DNA of 26,210 nucleotides from Allomyces macrogynus ATCC 38327 (GCA_000151295.1 GG745338.1:855657-881866), one strand, 5' to 3'; numbered from the stretch's first letter, positions 8,407 through 15,323 are shown. Notes: generated by a model from the sequence alone, not told the origin. Program-made: numbers and translations.

Positions 8407-8468
8407 AAAGGTACATTTTTCGAAAAATGTACCCTGTATTCAAAAAGTGTACCAGAAAAGTGTACCAG
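8398..8468. repeat. Cluster of five TGTACC/GGTACA hexamers with palindrome
   Basis: Five copies of one hexamer occur in 69 bp: GGTACA at 8398 and 8410, and TGTACC at 8428, 8448 and 8461. The second and third are the ends of a perfect 24-bp palindrome, 8410-8433 (arms GGTACATTTTT and its complement around CG). The last two sit in a 13-bp direct repeat, AAAAGTGTACCAG, at 8443-8455 and 8456-8468. The intergenic site lies just before the gene at 8503. An operator, terminator hairpin or iteron-like origin are all possible. Confidence 0.6.
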
Positions 8469-8502
8469 TGTTTTATATTCTCTGCTATTTCATAAACAAC
8501 AC

Positions 8503-9588
8503 ATGGTGCGAAAGACAATCGAACAGCGGTTCTTGGACCTCGCTGATGAAACAAAGGGTAAGTTAATCTTGGAGAAGGCTGGGAGTGGGCAGAAAATCAA
8601 AGGGCGTGTTATTGACAATAACGGTACCGTGCGAACATTTATTTTTCCGAATGCAAAGGAGGCCTTGACTGTATGGGCCCCATATTTGAAACTGAGTAAT
8701 TTTACACATTTGCCACTGAGTTACGAAGACAACTTTCAAGGCAACAAGACGGGTGTGTTCTATATGGAAGTCGATGGTAGAAAGGTGGCATACAAACCAA
8801 GTGAAATCCGACAGTTCATAAAAACCGAAGTGGCAAATGGTGGGGAACCTGAATCTTCCAGTGGGATTCGTCGTGAACCCGTTCAAGAGCCAACTCCAGA
8901 ACCGACACCCGCAAAGGAAAAGGAACCTGAACTTCAAGTCACGACTCCATCAGATGCAATGCAAATTGTCGAATATGAACCTGAATATTCAACACCATCA
9001 GAATTTGACCCAACAGCAGTCGTTGTCGTCCCAACAGTGGTTCAAATGACCCCTGTAGAACCAGGTGATTACCAGACTGGTATGGTCCAGTCATATCCAC
9101 CCCCTCTTCAAATCGAATACACAATTGAGAATGCGAATGATGGTGGCAATGACCTACCGCCGAGTGCAGGCACCGTTCACCATTCGCTGGCCGTTGTTCC
9201 AGTGGATTTCTTTGGTACGGAACGTGAAATTCAACCCTCGATTTACAACGACGACGTCGTTCACGCATACGAGGGAGAAACACGATTCATTGAGGGAAGC
9301 AAAGACGTCGAGCTGTACACTCCCCCTGGTCAGGTGATTGAATATAATGACGACATGGAAGTCGATATAATCCAGAACTTCCAGCAATTTAATCAGTTCA
9401 CAATGCAGCAGTTCAACCAAAACAACACGCAGAATATTGCTCTCGATGCGTACATCAAGCAATATGAGGCAAATTATTACCAACAGTCCATCGACCTGCG
9501 TCAGCAAATTTTAGTCCAATACCAGAATTCGCCCGAAGTCTTACAGGCGTTAGACATCATTGCACAAAATTTCACCAATCCGCCGTGA
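8503..9588 (+). CDS. Hypothetical protein with Q/N-rich C-terminus
   Basis: This 361-residue protein is unrecognised. Residues 1-110 look like a compact domain (alternating beta-type stretches such as VRTFIFPNAKEALTVWAPYL and VFYMEVDGRKVAY). A low-complexity Pro/Glu stretch follows (EPVQEPTPEPTPAKEKEPE, about 125-145), similar in style to the hinge in the recombinase. After an acidic middle region, residues 285-355 are rich in Gln/Asn (QQFNQFTMQQFNQNNTQN) and could form coiled coil or a self-assembling segment. The stop overlaps the next gene's start as TGATG. Its place among virion genes suggests a structural or scaffold role, which is inference. Confidence 0.7.
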   Translation: MVRKTIEQRFLDLADETKGKLILEKAGSGQKIKGRVIDNNGTVRTFIFPNAKEALTVWAPYLKLSNFTHLPLSYEDNFQGNKTGVFYMEVDGRKVAYKPSEIRQFIKTEVANGGEPESSSGIRREPVQEPTPEPTPAKEKEPELQVTTPSDAMQIVEYEPEYSTPSEFDPTAVVVVPTVVQMTPVEPGDYQTGMVQSYPPPLQIEYTIENANDGGNDLPPSAGTVHHSLAVVPVDFFGTEREIQPSIYNDDVVHAYEGETRFIEGSKDVELYTPPGQVIEYNDDMEVDIIQNFQQFNQFTMQQFNQNNTQNIALDAYIKQYEANYYQQSIDLRQQILVQYQNSPEVLQALDIIAQNFTNPP

Positions 9589-10226
9589 TGCAGTACCAAG
9601 CATACGAACAGTTGATTGCAAATATGCAGCAGCAGAACGGGTTCACAGCACAAACATTTGTCGAGTTGGCCACTGGAATCGTGGATAGCATGCGTCTAGA
9701 AAGGAACCAGATGGTTGCAGCACTGGACCAGCAGCAACGAATGCTGATTGGTGAGGTCGCACAAGGCATGTCCCAGGCTATCCAGAATCAACAAGGGTTG
9801 ATTTCATCTCAACAACAGGCCCTTGAAAATGCCTTGCAAGGTCAGTCGAATGTGAACCAGGACGTCGCGGGAACGCTGCAAGGAATTCAACAAAAGCTTG
9901 GTGAGATTGGGAATGGGGGTGGCGGCCCCCCTGTTGACACGTCAAAAATCGAGTCCATGTTGAGTGGCTTGTCGAACCAACTAAAAAATTCAAAGGGGAA
10001 TATAAACACTTCAAAGATTGAGTCCATGCTTGCGAAAATCGTCAAAGCATTGAATTACAAGGAGGCCATCGCCCCAGAATTCGAGGAACAAAAAACGTCT
10101 GCTGGGCCTGGGTTTGTCGAGAAAAAGGTCAAGCAACATCAAAAACAGTCCCCACGACTCTTCAAGCCCATTCGGTACACTCAACCAAAACAATCTGGCA
10201 TCATCACATCGCTTGGATGGGCCTAA
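9588..10226 (+). CDS. Coiled-coil hypothetical protein
   Basis: The ATG at 9588 shares its A with the TGA of the upstream gene (TGATG), giving 212 residues; a GTG at 9585 is in the same frame but less likely. Residues 1-130 are Gln-rich and predicted helical (EQLIANMQQQ, ALDQQQRMLI, GLISSQQQALENALQG), a probable coiled coil. A short Gly-rich break (about 112-118) leads to two similar segments, VDTSKIESMLSGL and INTSKIESMLAKI. The C-terminus is basic (EKKVKQHQKQSPR). No family is recognised. The coupling to the preceding gene suggests the two products act together, possibly as a virion core or scaffold pair. Confidence 0.7.
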   Translation: MQYQAYEQLIANMQQQNGFTAQTFVELATGIVDSMRLERNQMVAALDQQQRMLIGEVAQGMSQAIQNQQGLISSQQQALENALQGQSNVNQDVAGTLQGIQQKLGEIGNGGGGPPVDTSKIESMLSGLSNQLKNSKGNINTSKIESMLAKIVKALNYKEAIAPEFEEQKTSAGPGFVEKKVKQHQKQSPRLFKPIRYTQPKQSGIITSLGWA

Positions 10227-10228
10227 GC

Positions 10229-10235
10229 TTTTTTT
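10229..10235 (+). terminator. T7 tract after stop codon
   Basis: Seven T residues begin 3 nt after the TAA of the coiled-coil gene. Similar T6-T8 runs follow several other viral genes and may mark transcript ends. Confidence 0.3.
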
Positions 10236-10255
10236 GTGAATATACTGTAACAGAA

Positions 10256-11061
10256 ATGTCGAATCCATACAAGATTGTGCCCATCGACAGTGGCTTCACA
10301 AAAAAAACCCTGATAACAAGCCATCTGCACTCCCCAAACACCCATTCACACTCTCACTGGTTGCTTCAAAGGGCAGTGGGAAGAGCACACTGATTGCCAA
10401 CCTGTTGTGTTTTGACCATTTTTTCAAAGGGGTATTCAGTAATATCTGGATATTTAACCCCACTGCTTTAGCTGACGACAAGTATGGGTACATAATGTCA
10501 CAAAAAATCCTAAAACCAAAAAAGCGAGACCCAGCCAGCATCGACCCAGACCAGAACAATCCAAAACGGTTGAGGATTTCCCCAAGCTGCTTGGTTACTG
10601 AGCCAGACGACTTTGTACCCACATTGCATAAAATCAGGGAGAATGCGAAGAAGCAGTTTGTAGAAATTGGCAAGGACAATATGCCAATGCAGCTCATTGT
10701 GCTAGACGACGTACTTGGCTTGAAAATTCTGTCTGACAAAACTTTGACAAATTTCCTTTGTAACAGTCGTCACTACAACATCTCAACTATCATCTCTGTG
10801 CAGCGTTGGTGCAGCATTCCAAAAACAATTCGCCTGAACTGCTCATATGCAATCATCTTTCCGATATACGACCGTCGTGAGATAGCCACACTTTACCAGG
10901 AGACGGGAAGCCGGTTTACACTCAAACAATTTGAGGAAATCATCGACGACTTGTTTGATGAGCGTGGCACAACAAAACGGCCTTTTTTGTGTGTGAACAA
11001 CCAGAACAGCCCAAAATACCGTCTCATAGACTCTTTTCAAGAATTCATCATCAAAGATTAA
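10256..11061 (+). pseudogene. A32-like genome-packaging ATPase, frameshifted
   Basis: This is a FtsK/HerA-type packaging ATPase, which drives viral DNA into the capsid. The Walker A (ASKGSGKSTL) is encoded at about 10,370-10,400. The Walker B, IVLDDVLGL, is at about 10,695-10,720. It is followed by a sensor region (NSRHYNISTIISVQRW, about 10,760-10,805) typical of A32-like proteins. The ATG at 10,256 follows an ACTGTAACA motif and starts a plausible N-terminus (MSNPYKIVPIDSGF) in a different frame. The two frames meet at the A8 run at 10,300-10,307, where one missing A would explain the break. Downstream of the run the frame is open to TAA at 11,061 but lacks a usable ATG before the Walker A. 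About 268 residues would be expected. The defect may be a sequencing or assembly error or true decay. Confidence 0.85.
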
Positions 11062-11070
11062 CAACACACA

Positions 11071-11078
11071 TTTTTTTT
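11071..11078 (+). terminator. T8 tract after ATPase gene
   Basis: Eight T residues lie 10 nt after the ATPase stop and before the capsid promoter-like motif at 11,087. The terminator role is inferred from recurrence. Confidence 0.3.
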
Positions 11079-11086
11079 CGAATGAT

Positions 11087-11105
11087 ACTGTAAAACCCCA
11101 TTACA
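11087..11105 (+). promoter_or_regulatory. Promoter-like TGTAA motif before capsid gene
   Basis: ACTGTAAAAC at 11,087-11,096 lies 9 nt before the capsid ATG. It matches ACTGTAACA at 10,244 before the ATPase and TTGGTAAAC at 12,346 before the next gene. A late-promoter or initiator role is inferred. Confidence 0.4.
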
Positions 11106-12323
11106 ATGTCATCCACAGGCGATTTCTCAAAGGTGCTGACGAAGACCCTCCCAGTCGAGTTGACGTTCAATTTGCCGAAACAGTCAATTTACTCGTCGAG
11201 AAACACTGTAGAATTTTCCCCTCAGGCTGGACCGGTATTTGGACAGAATAATACCATTGTGTGGCATATCGGCCCTCGGGATGACTTTATGGATACGCAC
11301 ACCACGTTCTTAGAGTTCACCGCACAGACTGTGGACAGCAACGTGTCATTTACAGAAGGGATTCACTGCCTAATTGCAACAATTAGGCTGTACACAAGCA
11401 CTGGAATGCTACTCGAAGAGCTTCCTTACTACAATCTACGTCAACGAGTGGAATCCGACTTGACCGTACAACAGCAGATGAAAGACAGTGTACTCGGAAT
11501 TTGCCAGGGCTATTTCCCCACTGGTACAGACCGCTGGGTGCAATCTAGCACGCTGCAGCGTTACTCCATCCCCATTAAGACCTCAATCTTTGCGAACCAG
11601 AAACACTTGCCTTTGAAATACATGGGCGGACTTCATCTCGAGGTAACTCTAGCGGCGGCCTCTGACGCGTGTATCACACGGAATGGCGCCACGGCAAATT
11701 ACCAGGTCATTGAGCCTGTGATTCGCTGTGATTTGATTCATCTGAATGACCGTCAGACCGCAGTCTTCGACGATGCTTTCCGCAAACAAGGTCTCAAGCT
11801 ATATGGCCATACATACAATCACCATTTCCTACAATACTCTGTTCCAAATGCTAACCTCACTATTAGTGACCGATGTGCCTCAGCCCGTGACGTCCTTGTG
11901 GTATTCCGTGATAACACAGTGTTGAACGACCCAACCAAGGACAGCTTCGTCCGTGCGAAAACCATCGACACCTATCAATTCAGTGTCAACTCGAAATTAA
12001 CGCCCCAGCGGGCGGTTGTCGTGTCTGGAAATGGCACACAAGCCTTCACTGAGCTTCTCAATACCTTTCACGGCCATATTATCGGGGGTGATATCAGCCC
12101 GGCAAAGTGGAAGCATGCAACTGAAGGTTCGTTCGTAATCGGGCGAGACCTTGAGAGTAGCCGAAGTGTTGTGTCTGGTGACTCGACCATGCGTACTCAG
12201 GCTGTTGACATGCAGCTAATCGTGACGTCTAGTGTCGTGCCAAATCAACGCGTTGACTGTTTCCTTTCCTGCGACGTCATCTATGAATTTCTCCCGACGA
12301 AAGAAGTGAATATTTACAAGTAA
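11106..12323 (+). CDS. Major capsid protein (double jelly-roll)
   Basis: This 405-residue protein matches the PLV/Polinton-type major capsid pattern: an N-terminal region ending in NNTIVWHIGPRDDF, then DTHTTFLEFTAQT strands. Later come a central LRQRVESDLTVQQQM helix, a PIKTSIFANQKHLPL segment, and a C-terminal set of strands ending in CDVIYEFLP. Proteins of this family trimerise into pseudo-hexameric capsomers with two jelly-roll domains (about 25-190 and 200-400 here). It is on the short side for the family. The ATG at 11,106 has a promoter-like motif upstream. The neighbours fit a morphogenesis module: ATPase before, small virion protein and penton after. The frame is intact. The family call rests on recognisable motifs and gene order, not on an alignment. 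Confidence 0.85.
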   Translation: MSSTGDFSKVLTKTLPVELTFNLPKQSIYSSRNTVEFSPQAGPVFGQNNTIVWHIGPRDDFMDTHTTFLEFTAQTVDSNVSFTEGIHCLIATIRLYTSTGMLLEELPYYNLRQRVESDLTVQQQMKDSVLGICQGYFPTGTDRWVQSSTLQRYSIPIKTSIFANQKHLPLKYMGGLHLEVTLAAASDACITRNGATANYQVIEPVIRCDLIHLNDRQTAVFDDAFRKQGLKLYGHTYNHHFLQYSVPNANLTISDRCASARDVLVVFRDNTVLNDPTKDSFVRAKTIDTYQFSVNSKLTPQRAVVVSGNGTQAFTELLNTFHGHIIGGDISPAKWKHATEGSFVIGRDLESSRSVVSGDSTMRTQAVDMQLIVTSSVVPNQRVDCFLSCDVIYEFLPTKEVNIYK

Positions 12324-12353
12324 AGTGTTTATTTTCTGTGTATATTGGTAAAC

Positions 12354-12686
12354 ATGATTTTCAGAAACGTTTGGACGAATTTTACAAATTTCCTGGGAAA
12401 TGTTGGGCATTTCGTGAACAGGCATATTCCAACAGTGTTGAACGGCGTAAAGTCAGTGTCAAAATTTTTCGAGCTCTCTCACCACCCGGGCGTTGCAAGC
12501 GTNNNNNNNNNNNNNNNNNNNNNNNNNNNNNNNNNNNNNNNNNNNNNNNNNNNNNNNNNNNNNNNNNNNNNNNNNNNNNNNNNNNNNNNNNNNNNNNNNN
12601 NNGCTGACCTTGCCTCAGACATCCACACATGGTTCAACTCACCAGGCGAAGTTGACGATTCGCCTCCGATTGAGGACCTTGATTAG
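12354..12686 (+). CDS. Small amphipathic virion-type protein, interrupted by gap
   Basis: The gene starts with ATG at 12,354, directly after TTGGTAAAC, and the readable ends give MIFRNVWTNFTNFLGNVGHF... and a C-terminal ...TWFNSPGEVDDSPPIEDLD. A run of 100 N (12,503-12,602) sits in the middle, so length and frame across it are unknown. The N-terminal 45 residues look amphipathic or membrane-active (alternating Phe/Val/Leu with Asn/Lys), and the tail is acidic. Its position between the major capsid and penton genes is where related elements often carry a minor capsid or membrane-lytic protein. That role is inferred from position. The stop is TAG at 12,684-12,686. Confidence 0.6.
   Translation: MIFRNVWTNFTNFLGNVGHFVNRHIPTVLNGVKSVSKFFELSHHPGVASXXXXXXXXXXXXXXXXXXXXXXXXXXXXXXXXXXADLASDIHTWFNSPGEVDDSPPIEDLD
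12503..12602. other. Assembly gap (100 N)
   Basis: Exactly 100 unknown bases, probably a placeholder for a gap of unknown size between contigs. It falls inside a viral gene. The order of the flanking viral genes is still what is expected for a PLV, so the join is plausible. Confidence 0.99.
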
Positions 12687-12692
12687 TTTTTT
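12687..12692 (+). terminator. T6 tract after stop codon
   Basis: Six T residues directly follow the TAG of the small virion gene, 18 nt before the next ATG. Confidence 0.25.
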
Positions 12693-12710
12693 CTCTAAGT
12701 TAATGAATAA

Positions 12711-13466
12711 ATGTCGCAAACACCTCATCACTATCGCACACTGACCATTTGCTCTCGAGACTTGGTCAATGGCGTGTTGCCCCTACCTAAAAACATGAAC
12801 GTGCGTGGGGTGCGTGTAGAGAGTGCCTACATGTGCAATTCATGGCACAACGTCTCTTCAAAAGCAAACAAGGTTTCGGTTCGACAGCTGCGTGGCGCAA
12901 TCGAGTTTCCAGGCACCCTGACAATCCCAGATGGCAATTATGATTCGAGTTCGTTTTGCTCAACTTTGAAAACACTTTTGAACAATGCTCCAGCAGGCTA
13001 CTTGTGGCTTGGGACGTGGGACGTGTTCGTGGACCAAAATACCTCGAAAATGGTCATCACGAACGACACACACGACTTTAAATTTGACCCAGTTGACAAT
13101 TCGGTATATCCGCTCATGGGCTTCAATTATCTGTACGGCTACAACAAACGACAAACCTCATCTGGAGTTGTGAATCTATCTCCAACCAACCTACTTCATG
13201 TGTACTCGCAAAATTTGGGGGGTCGCTTACAAGACAATGTGTACAGTCAATATTTGAATAATAACGCCATTCTCACTTCAATCCATGTAACAGCGCCATT
13301 CGGGAGCTGGTTTGAACACCGACCGCACATGACTGACTATTTTCGATTCGACAGCAACAATGCAACTGTGACCCTCGATTCGATTGATATCACTGTGGTT
13401 GATGAGCAGTTAGTACCAATCGACTTTTTAGGCCAGCCATTCTATGTGACCCTCGCGTTTATTTGA
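12711..13466 (+). CDS. Penton-like minor capsid protein
   Basis: This 251-residue protein fits the PLV minor capsid (penton) family, which fills the fivefold vertices of the shell. Supporting features are an N-terminal strand region (YRTLTICSRDLVNGVLPL), then the hallmark segment GTLTIPDGNYDSSSFCSTLKTLLN at residues 64-87. Such proteins carry an IPxGNY motif followed by a helix at that place. The rest is beta-rich and ends in a hydrophobic strand (FLGQPFYVTLAF), consistent with a single jelly-roll. The ATG at 12,711 is 24 nt after the preceding TAG, inside AATGAATAAATG, so an AATAAA overlaps the start. The frame is intact. It follows the major capsid gene as expected. Family call from motif and context. 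Confidence 0.75.
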   Translation: MSQTPHHYRTLTICSRDLVNGVLPLPKNMNVRGVRVESAYMCNSWHNVSSKANKVSVRQLRGAIEFPGTLTIPDGNYDSSSFCSTLKTLLNNAPAGYLWLGTWDVFVDQNTSKMVITNDTHDFKFDPVDNSVYPLMGFNYLYGYNKRQTSSGVVNLSPTNLLHVYSQNLGGRLQDNVYSQYLNNNAILTSIHVTAPFGSWFEHRPHMTDYFRFDSNNATVTLDSIDITVVDEQLVPIDFLGQPFYVTLAFI

Positions 13467-13475
13467 TTTAGAAAC

Positions 13476-13481
13476 TTTTTT
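13476..13481 (+). terminator. T6 tract after penton gene
   Basis: Six T residues begin 9 nt after the penton TGA. Part of a recurrent pattern of T runs after viral genes. Confidence 0.25.
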
Positions 13482-13502
13482 CTTGGAACATGGTAAACAA
13501 AA

Positions 13503-13601
13503 ATGGTCCTCGAGATTATTGTCGTCGTCACGAACGTGCTTGTGTTGGTCGGAAATTTGAGTATCATCGGATACCAGGCGCATACACAGAAAAATTCATA
13601 G
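13503..13601 (+). CDS. Candidate 32-aa membrane micropeptide
   Basis: A 32-codon ORF starts with ATG after the TGGTAAACA motif and ends in TAG. The peptide has a charged start (MVLE), a hydrophobic run of about 20 residues (IIVVVTNVLVLVGNLSIIGY) and a polar tail (QAHTQKNS), as in a single-pass membrane protein. A competing 40-codon ORF in another frame starts at 13,490 (MVNKNGPRDY...) and ends at TAA near 13,612, but its composition is less structured. Small membrane proteins occur in PLVs and virophages. The ORF is short, so chance is possible. Confidence 0.4.
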   Translation: MVLEIIVVVTNVLVLVGNLSIIGYQAHTQKNS

Positions 13602-13629
13602 AATTAGTTTAAACGCAGCATGTGCTTGA

Positions 13630-13636
13630 TTTTTTT
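13630..13636 (+). terminator. T7 tract
   Basis: Seven T residues lie 28 nt after the micro-ORF stop and 17 nt before the next candidate ATG. Confidence 0.25.
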
Positions 13637-13653
13637 GTCTCGCCAAAAGAAAA

Positions 13654-13806
13654 ATGGACGCCCACCCACAACCACAACCACCAACAGCACCCAAAGAGAA
13701 AAAGCGCAAGTCAAAAAAGACAAGCGACCGTCCAAAACAGTGTACCCCAACCGGGGTTCGGGACAGACTTGGACCGAACGAGTTCTACACAGTATACTTT
13801 GATTAG
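13654..13806 (+). CDS. Candidate 50-aa basic protein
   Basis: A 50-codon ORF encodes a Pro/Gln-rich start (MDAHPQPQPPTAP), a dense basic run KEKKRKSKK at residues 14-22 that would serve as a nuclear-localisation or DNA-binding signal, and a C-terminal GVRDRLGPNEFYTVYFD. Its composition resembles small viral core proteins that coat DNA, but I cannot place it in a family. It is the last candidate viral gene before the composition shifts to host-like. Hairpin-forming sequences follow: GTGTGT/ACACAC at 13,811-13,823, and TGCACG/CGTGCA just after. The other frames here are low-complexity Thr/Asn. Confidence 0.45.
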   Translation: MDAHPQPQPPTAPKEKKRKSKKTSDRPKQCTPTGVRDRLGPNEFYTVYFD

Positions 13807-13959
13807 ACGTGTGTGTAACACACTGCACGGACACTATTCGTGCAATGTGAATTTCCTGTAAAAAATACACCGAATCCTTTCCACGACGGCCATCTCTCCT
13901 ACTCCGCTGCGCTGCGTGGAGCCTCATGGCCCCCACAACGACAAATCCCCACGATTCGT
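13807..13959. other. Probable virus-host transition
   Basis: No convincing gene. The composition changes from viral-like to GC-rich after about 13,870. Two small inverted repeats lie at 13,811-13,845. The right terminus of the element should be here or a little further right. No terminal inverted repeat can be verified because the left end is outside the window. Confidence 0.35.
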
Positions 13960-14103
13960 TTTTGCAACACGTTTGGGTGCCCCCCCTGCTTGACCCCCCA
14001 ACACAGAACAAAATTCCCTAGTTGTAACAAAAACGGACAGAGAATATCTATACTCTAACCCCAAATTTGTTACAACTAGGCGATTTTCAAAGAACGGGTC
14101 CCC
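13960..14103. repeat. 144-bp direct repeat, copy 1
   Basis: This stretch is repeated with few substitutions at 14,774-14,917, offset by 814 bp. It contains a perfect 15-bp inverted repeat, CCTAGTTGTAACAAA at 14,017-14,031 and its complement at 14,066-14,080, around a 34-nt loop. It could be a small non-autonomous transposon or terminal repeat. No target-site duplication is evident. Confidence 0.85.
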
Positions 14104-14773
14104 GCGGCCAATTCGAAAATGCCTTGTCAGAGCAGCGAACAACTCAGTTGAGGCGTCTGAGTGCTAATCTATCATGAACACTGGTCCTGAACACACACTC
14201 GAGGCAAAGCAACAAACACCTCAGTTTAGGCGTCTGACGCTTGACGATTATCGTTAACCACCTCGCCTATAAGACCCGGGGGCCCCCCAGCACCCGAATG
14301 CCCCTTTGCCAGTGTAATTCTGGACACCCACACCCACTCCCAAAGGGCCTTTCTCTGAGTACTCTCCAGGAAAACCGATTGTCCCCCCTTAAAAGGAGAT
14401 GGCTGGGTGCACAGTACACTGGCCCCTTATTATATTATTCCCTCGCCCCATGTCCTTGGTGGCTGTGCTGGATGCGCATCTGGTGCAGTTGTCGAGGCGT
14501 GGGTTTGGGTCATGGCAAGGCTTCAAGGGTCGCAACCTTGGGTTTTGCTGTGGCCCCTCCCTTTTGTCGGTCGAGTCAGGAGTAAGTGGCAGGAGTAAGT
14601 GGCAGGAGTAAGTGGCAGGAGAACCCCCCTTCAACGACCGCTCTTGTGCAGCTGCTCCCTTGGTGTGCCTGGCCAGCCATCAAGGTTGATGCGCGCCTTG
14701 AGCGGTTCCCCTCCCCCTTCCTTACTATCTTTATGTGAATTGAATGCGCCCAGCTGGGCCGGGGAGACTATGG
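14104..14773. other. Inter-repeat segment without a clear gene
   Basis: This 670-bp segment lies between the two 144-bp repeats. It has no ORF with convincing protein character. It contains an 18-bp near-repeat CTCAGTTGAGGCGTCTGA at 14,143-14,160, matched with one change at 14,220-14,237, and a 13-bp tandem triplet (see 14,579). Confidence 0.6.
14579..14617. repeat. Tandem repeat, 3 x 13 bp
   Basis: Three perfect consecutive copies of GGAGTAAGTGGCA, followed by a partial GGAG. Confidence 0.9.
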
Positions 14774-14917
14774 TTTTGCAACATGTTTGGGTGCCCCCAT
14801 ACTCTGACCCCCCAACACAGAACAGAATTCCCTAGTTGTAACAAAAACGGACAGAGAATATCTATACTCTACCCCCAAATTTGTTACAACTAGGCGATTT
14901 TCAAAGAACGGGTCCCC
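14774..14917. repeat. 144-bp direct repeat, copy 2
   Basis: Second copy of the repeat at 13,960. The 15-bp hairpin arms are at 14,831-14,845 and 14,880-14,894 with the same 34-nt loop. Differences are scattered single bases, mostly left of the hairpin, so the copies are fairly young or conserved. Confidence 0.85.
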
Positions 14918-15130
14918 ATGACCAATGGGCTCTCGAACGTTTCCCCGAACTGCTCCTTGCTATTTTCACCGAATAATCTCCAAGTCCCCAGCTCGCCGGT
15001 CGGGGTGCGCAGCGCCGTCAGTGACGCGCTCCTCGATTAGGTTATGGATGGTGTCGCTGGGAGGCTCCCAGACTGACCTGGGTCACGCTACCCACCTGCG
15101 GGGGCGGGCGGGGCTGTCGCCCCTGGGGCG
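14918..15130. other. GC-rich stretch, no assigned gene
   Basis: No recognised gene. On the minus strand, after a possible CAG acceptor near 15,080, there is an open stretch of about 35 codons (VWEPPSDTIHNLIEERV...) that ends in TGA. It could be an exon fragment, but I cannot place it and it does not look like the missing half of the E2 enzyme. Confidence 0.3.
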
Positions 15131-15297
15131 CGGGCACTTCCTGGCATGGCTGACACGGCCGTAGCTACAGTGTCGTGGGCAGTGCCTGGCATGGCTGGTA
15201 CTGTACTGTCGGGGTGGAGCGCGGGCAGTGCCAGGCATGGCTGGTACTGCACTGTCGCGACAGTACTGTCGCGGGCAGTTGGGGGTATGGCTGGACA
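15131..15297. repeat. Degenerate ~46-bp tandem repeats
   Basis: About four diverged units share a core like GGGCAGTGCCTGGCATGGCT, followed by variable GTACTGTACTGTCG segments that include small inverted repeats (ACTGTCGCGACAGT). The block abuts the palindrome at 15,301 and the point where E2 similarity ends. Confidence 0.7.
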
Positions 15298-15300
15298 AGT

Positions 15301-15323
15301 GTCGTATACCGGCGGTATACGAC
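15301..15323. repeat. Perfect 23-bp palindrome
   Basis: Arms GTCGTATACC and GGTATACGAC (10 bp each) flank GGC. It lies at the exact edge of recognisable E2 coding sequence, so it may mark an insertion or recombination junction. Confidence 0.85.

Noticed and set aside
8170..8468. CRISPR-like array from the TGTACC repeats
   Set aside because: The repeated units are 6-13 bp without regular spacers, in a eukaryotic viral context.
13924..14142. 72-aa minus ORF within the 144-bp repeat
   Set aside because: It is open in copy 1 but has no recognisable domain, and the hairpin explains the conservation between copies better than coding does.
14241..15164. Short plus-strand ORFs between and after the 144-bp repeats
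   Set aside because: Low complexity, no start context, no domain, and overlapping frames that are equally open.
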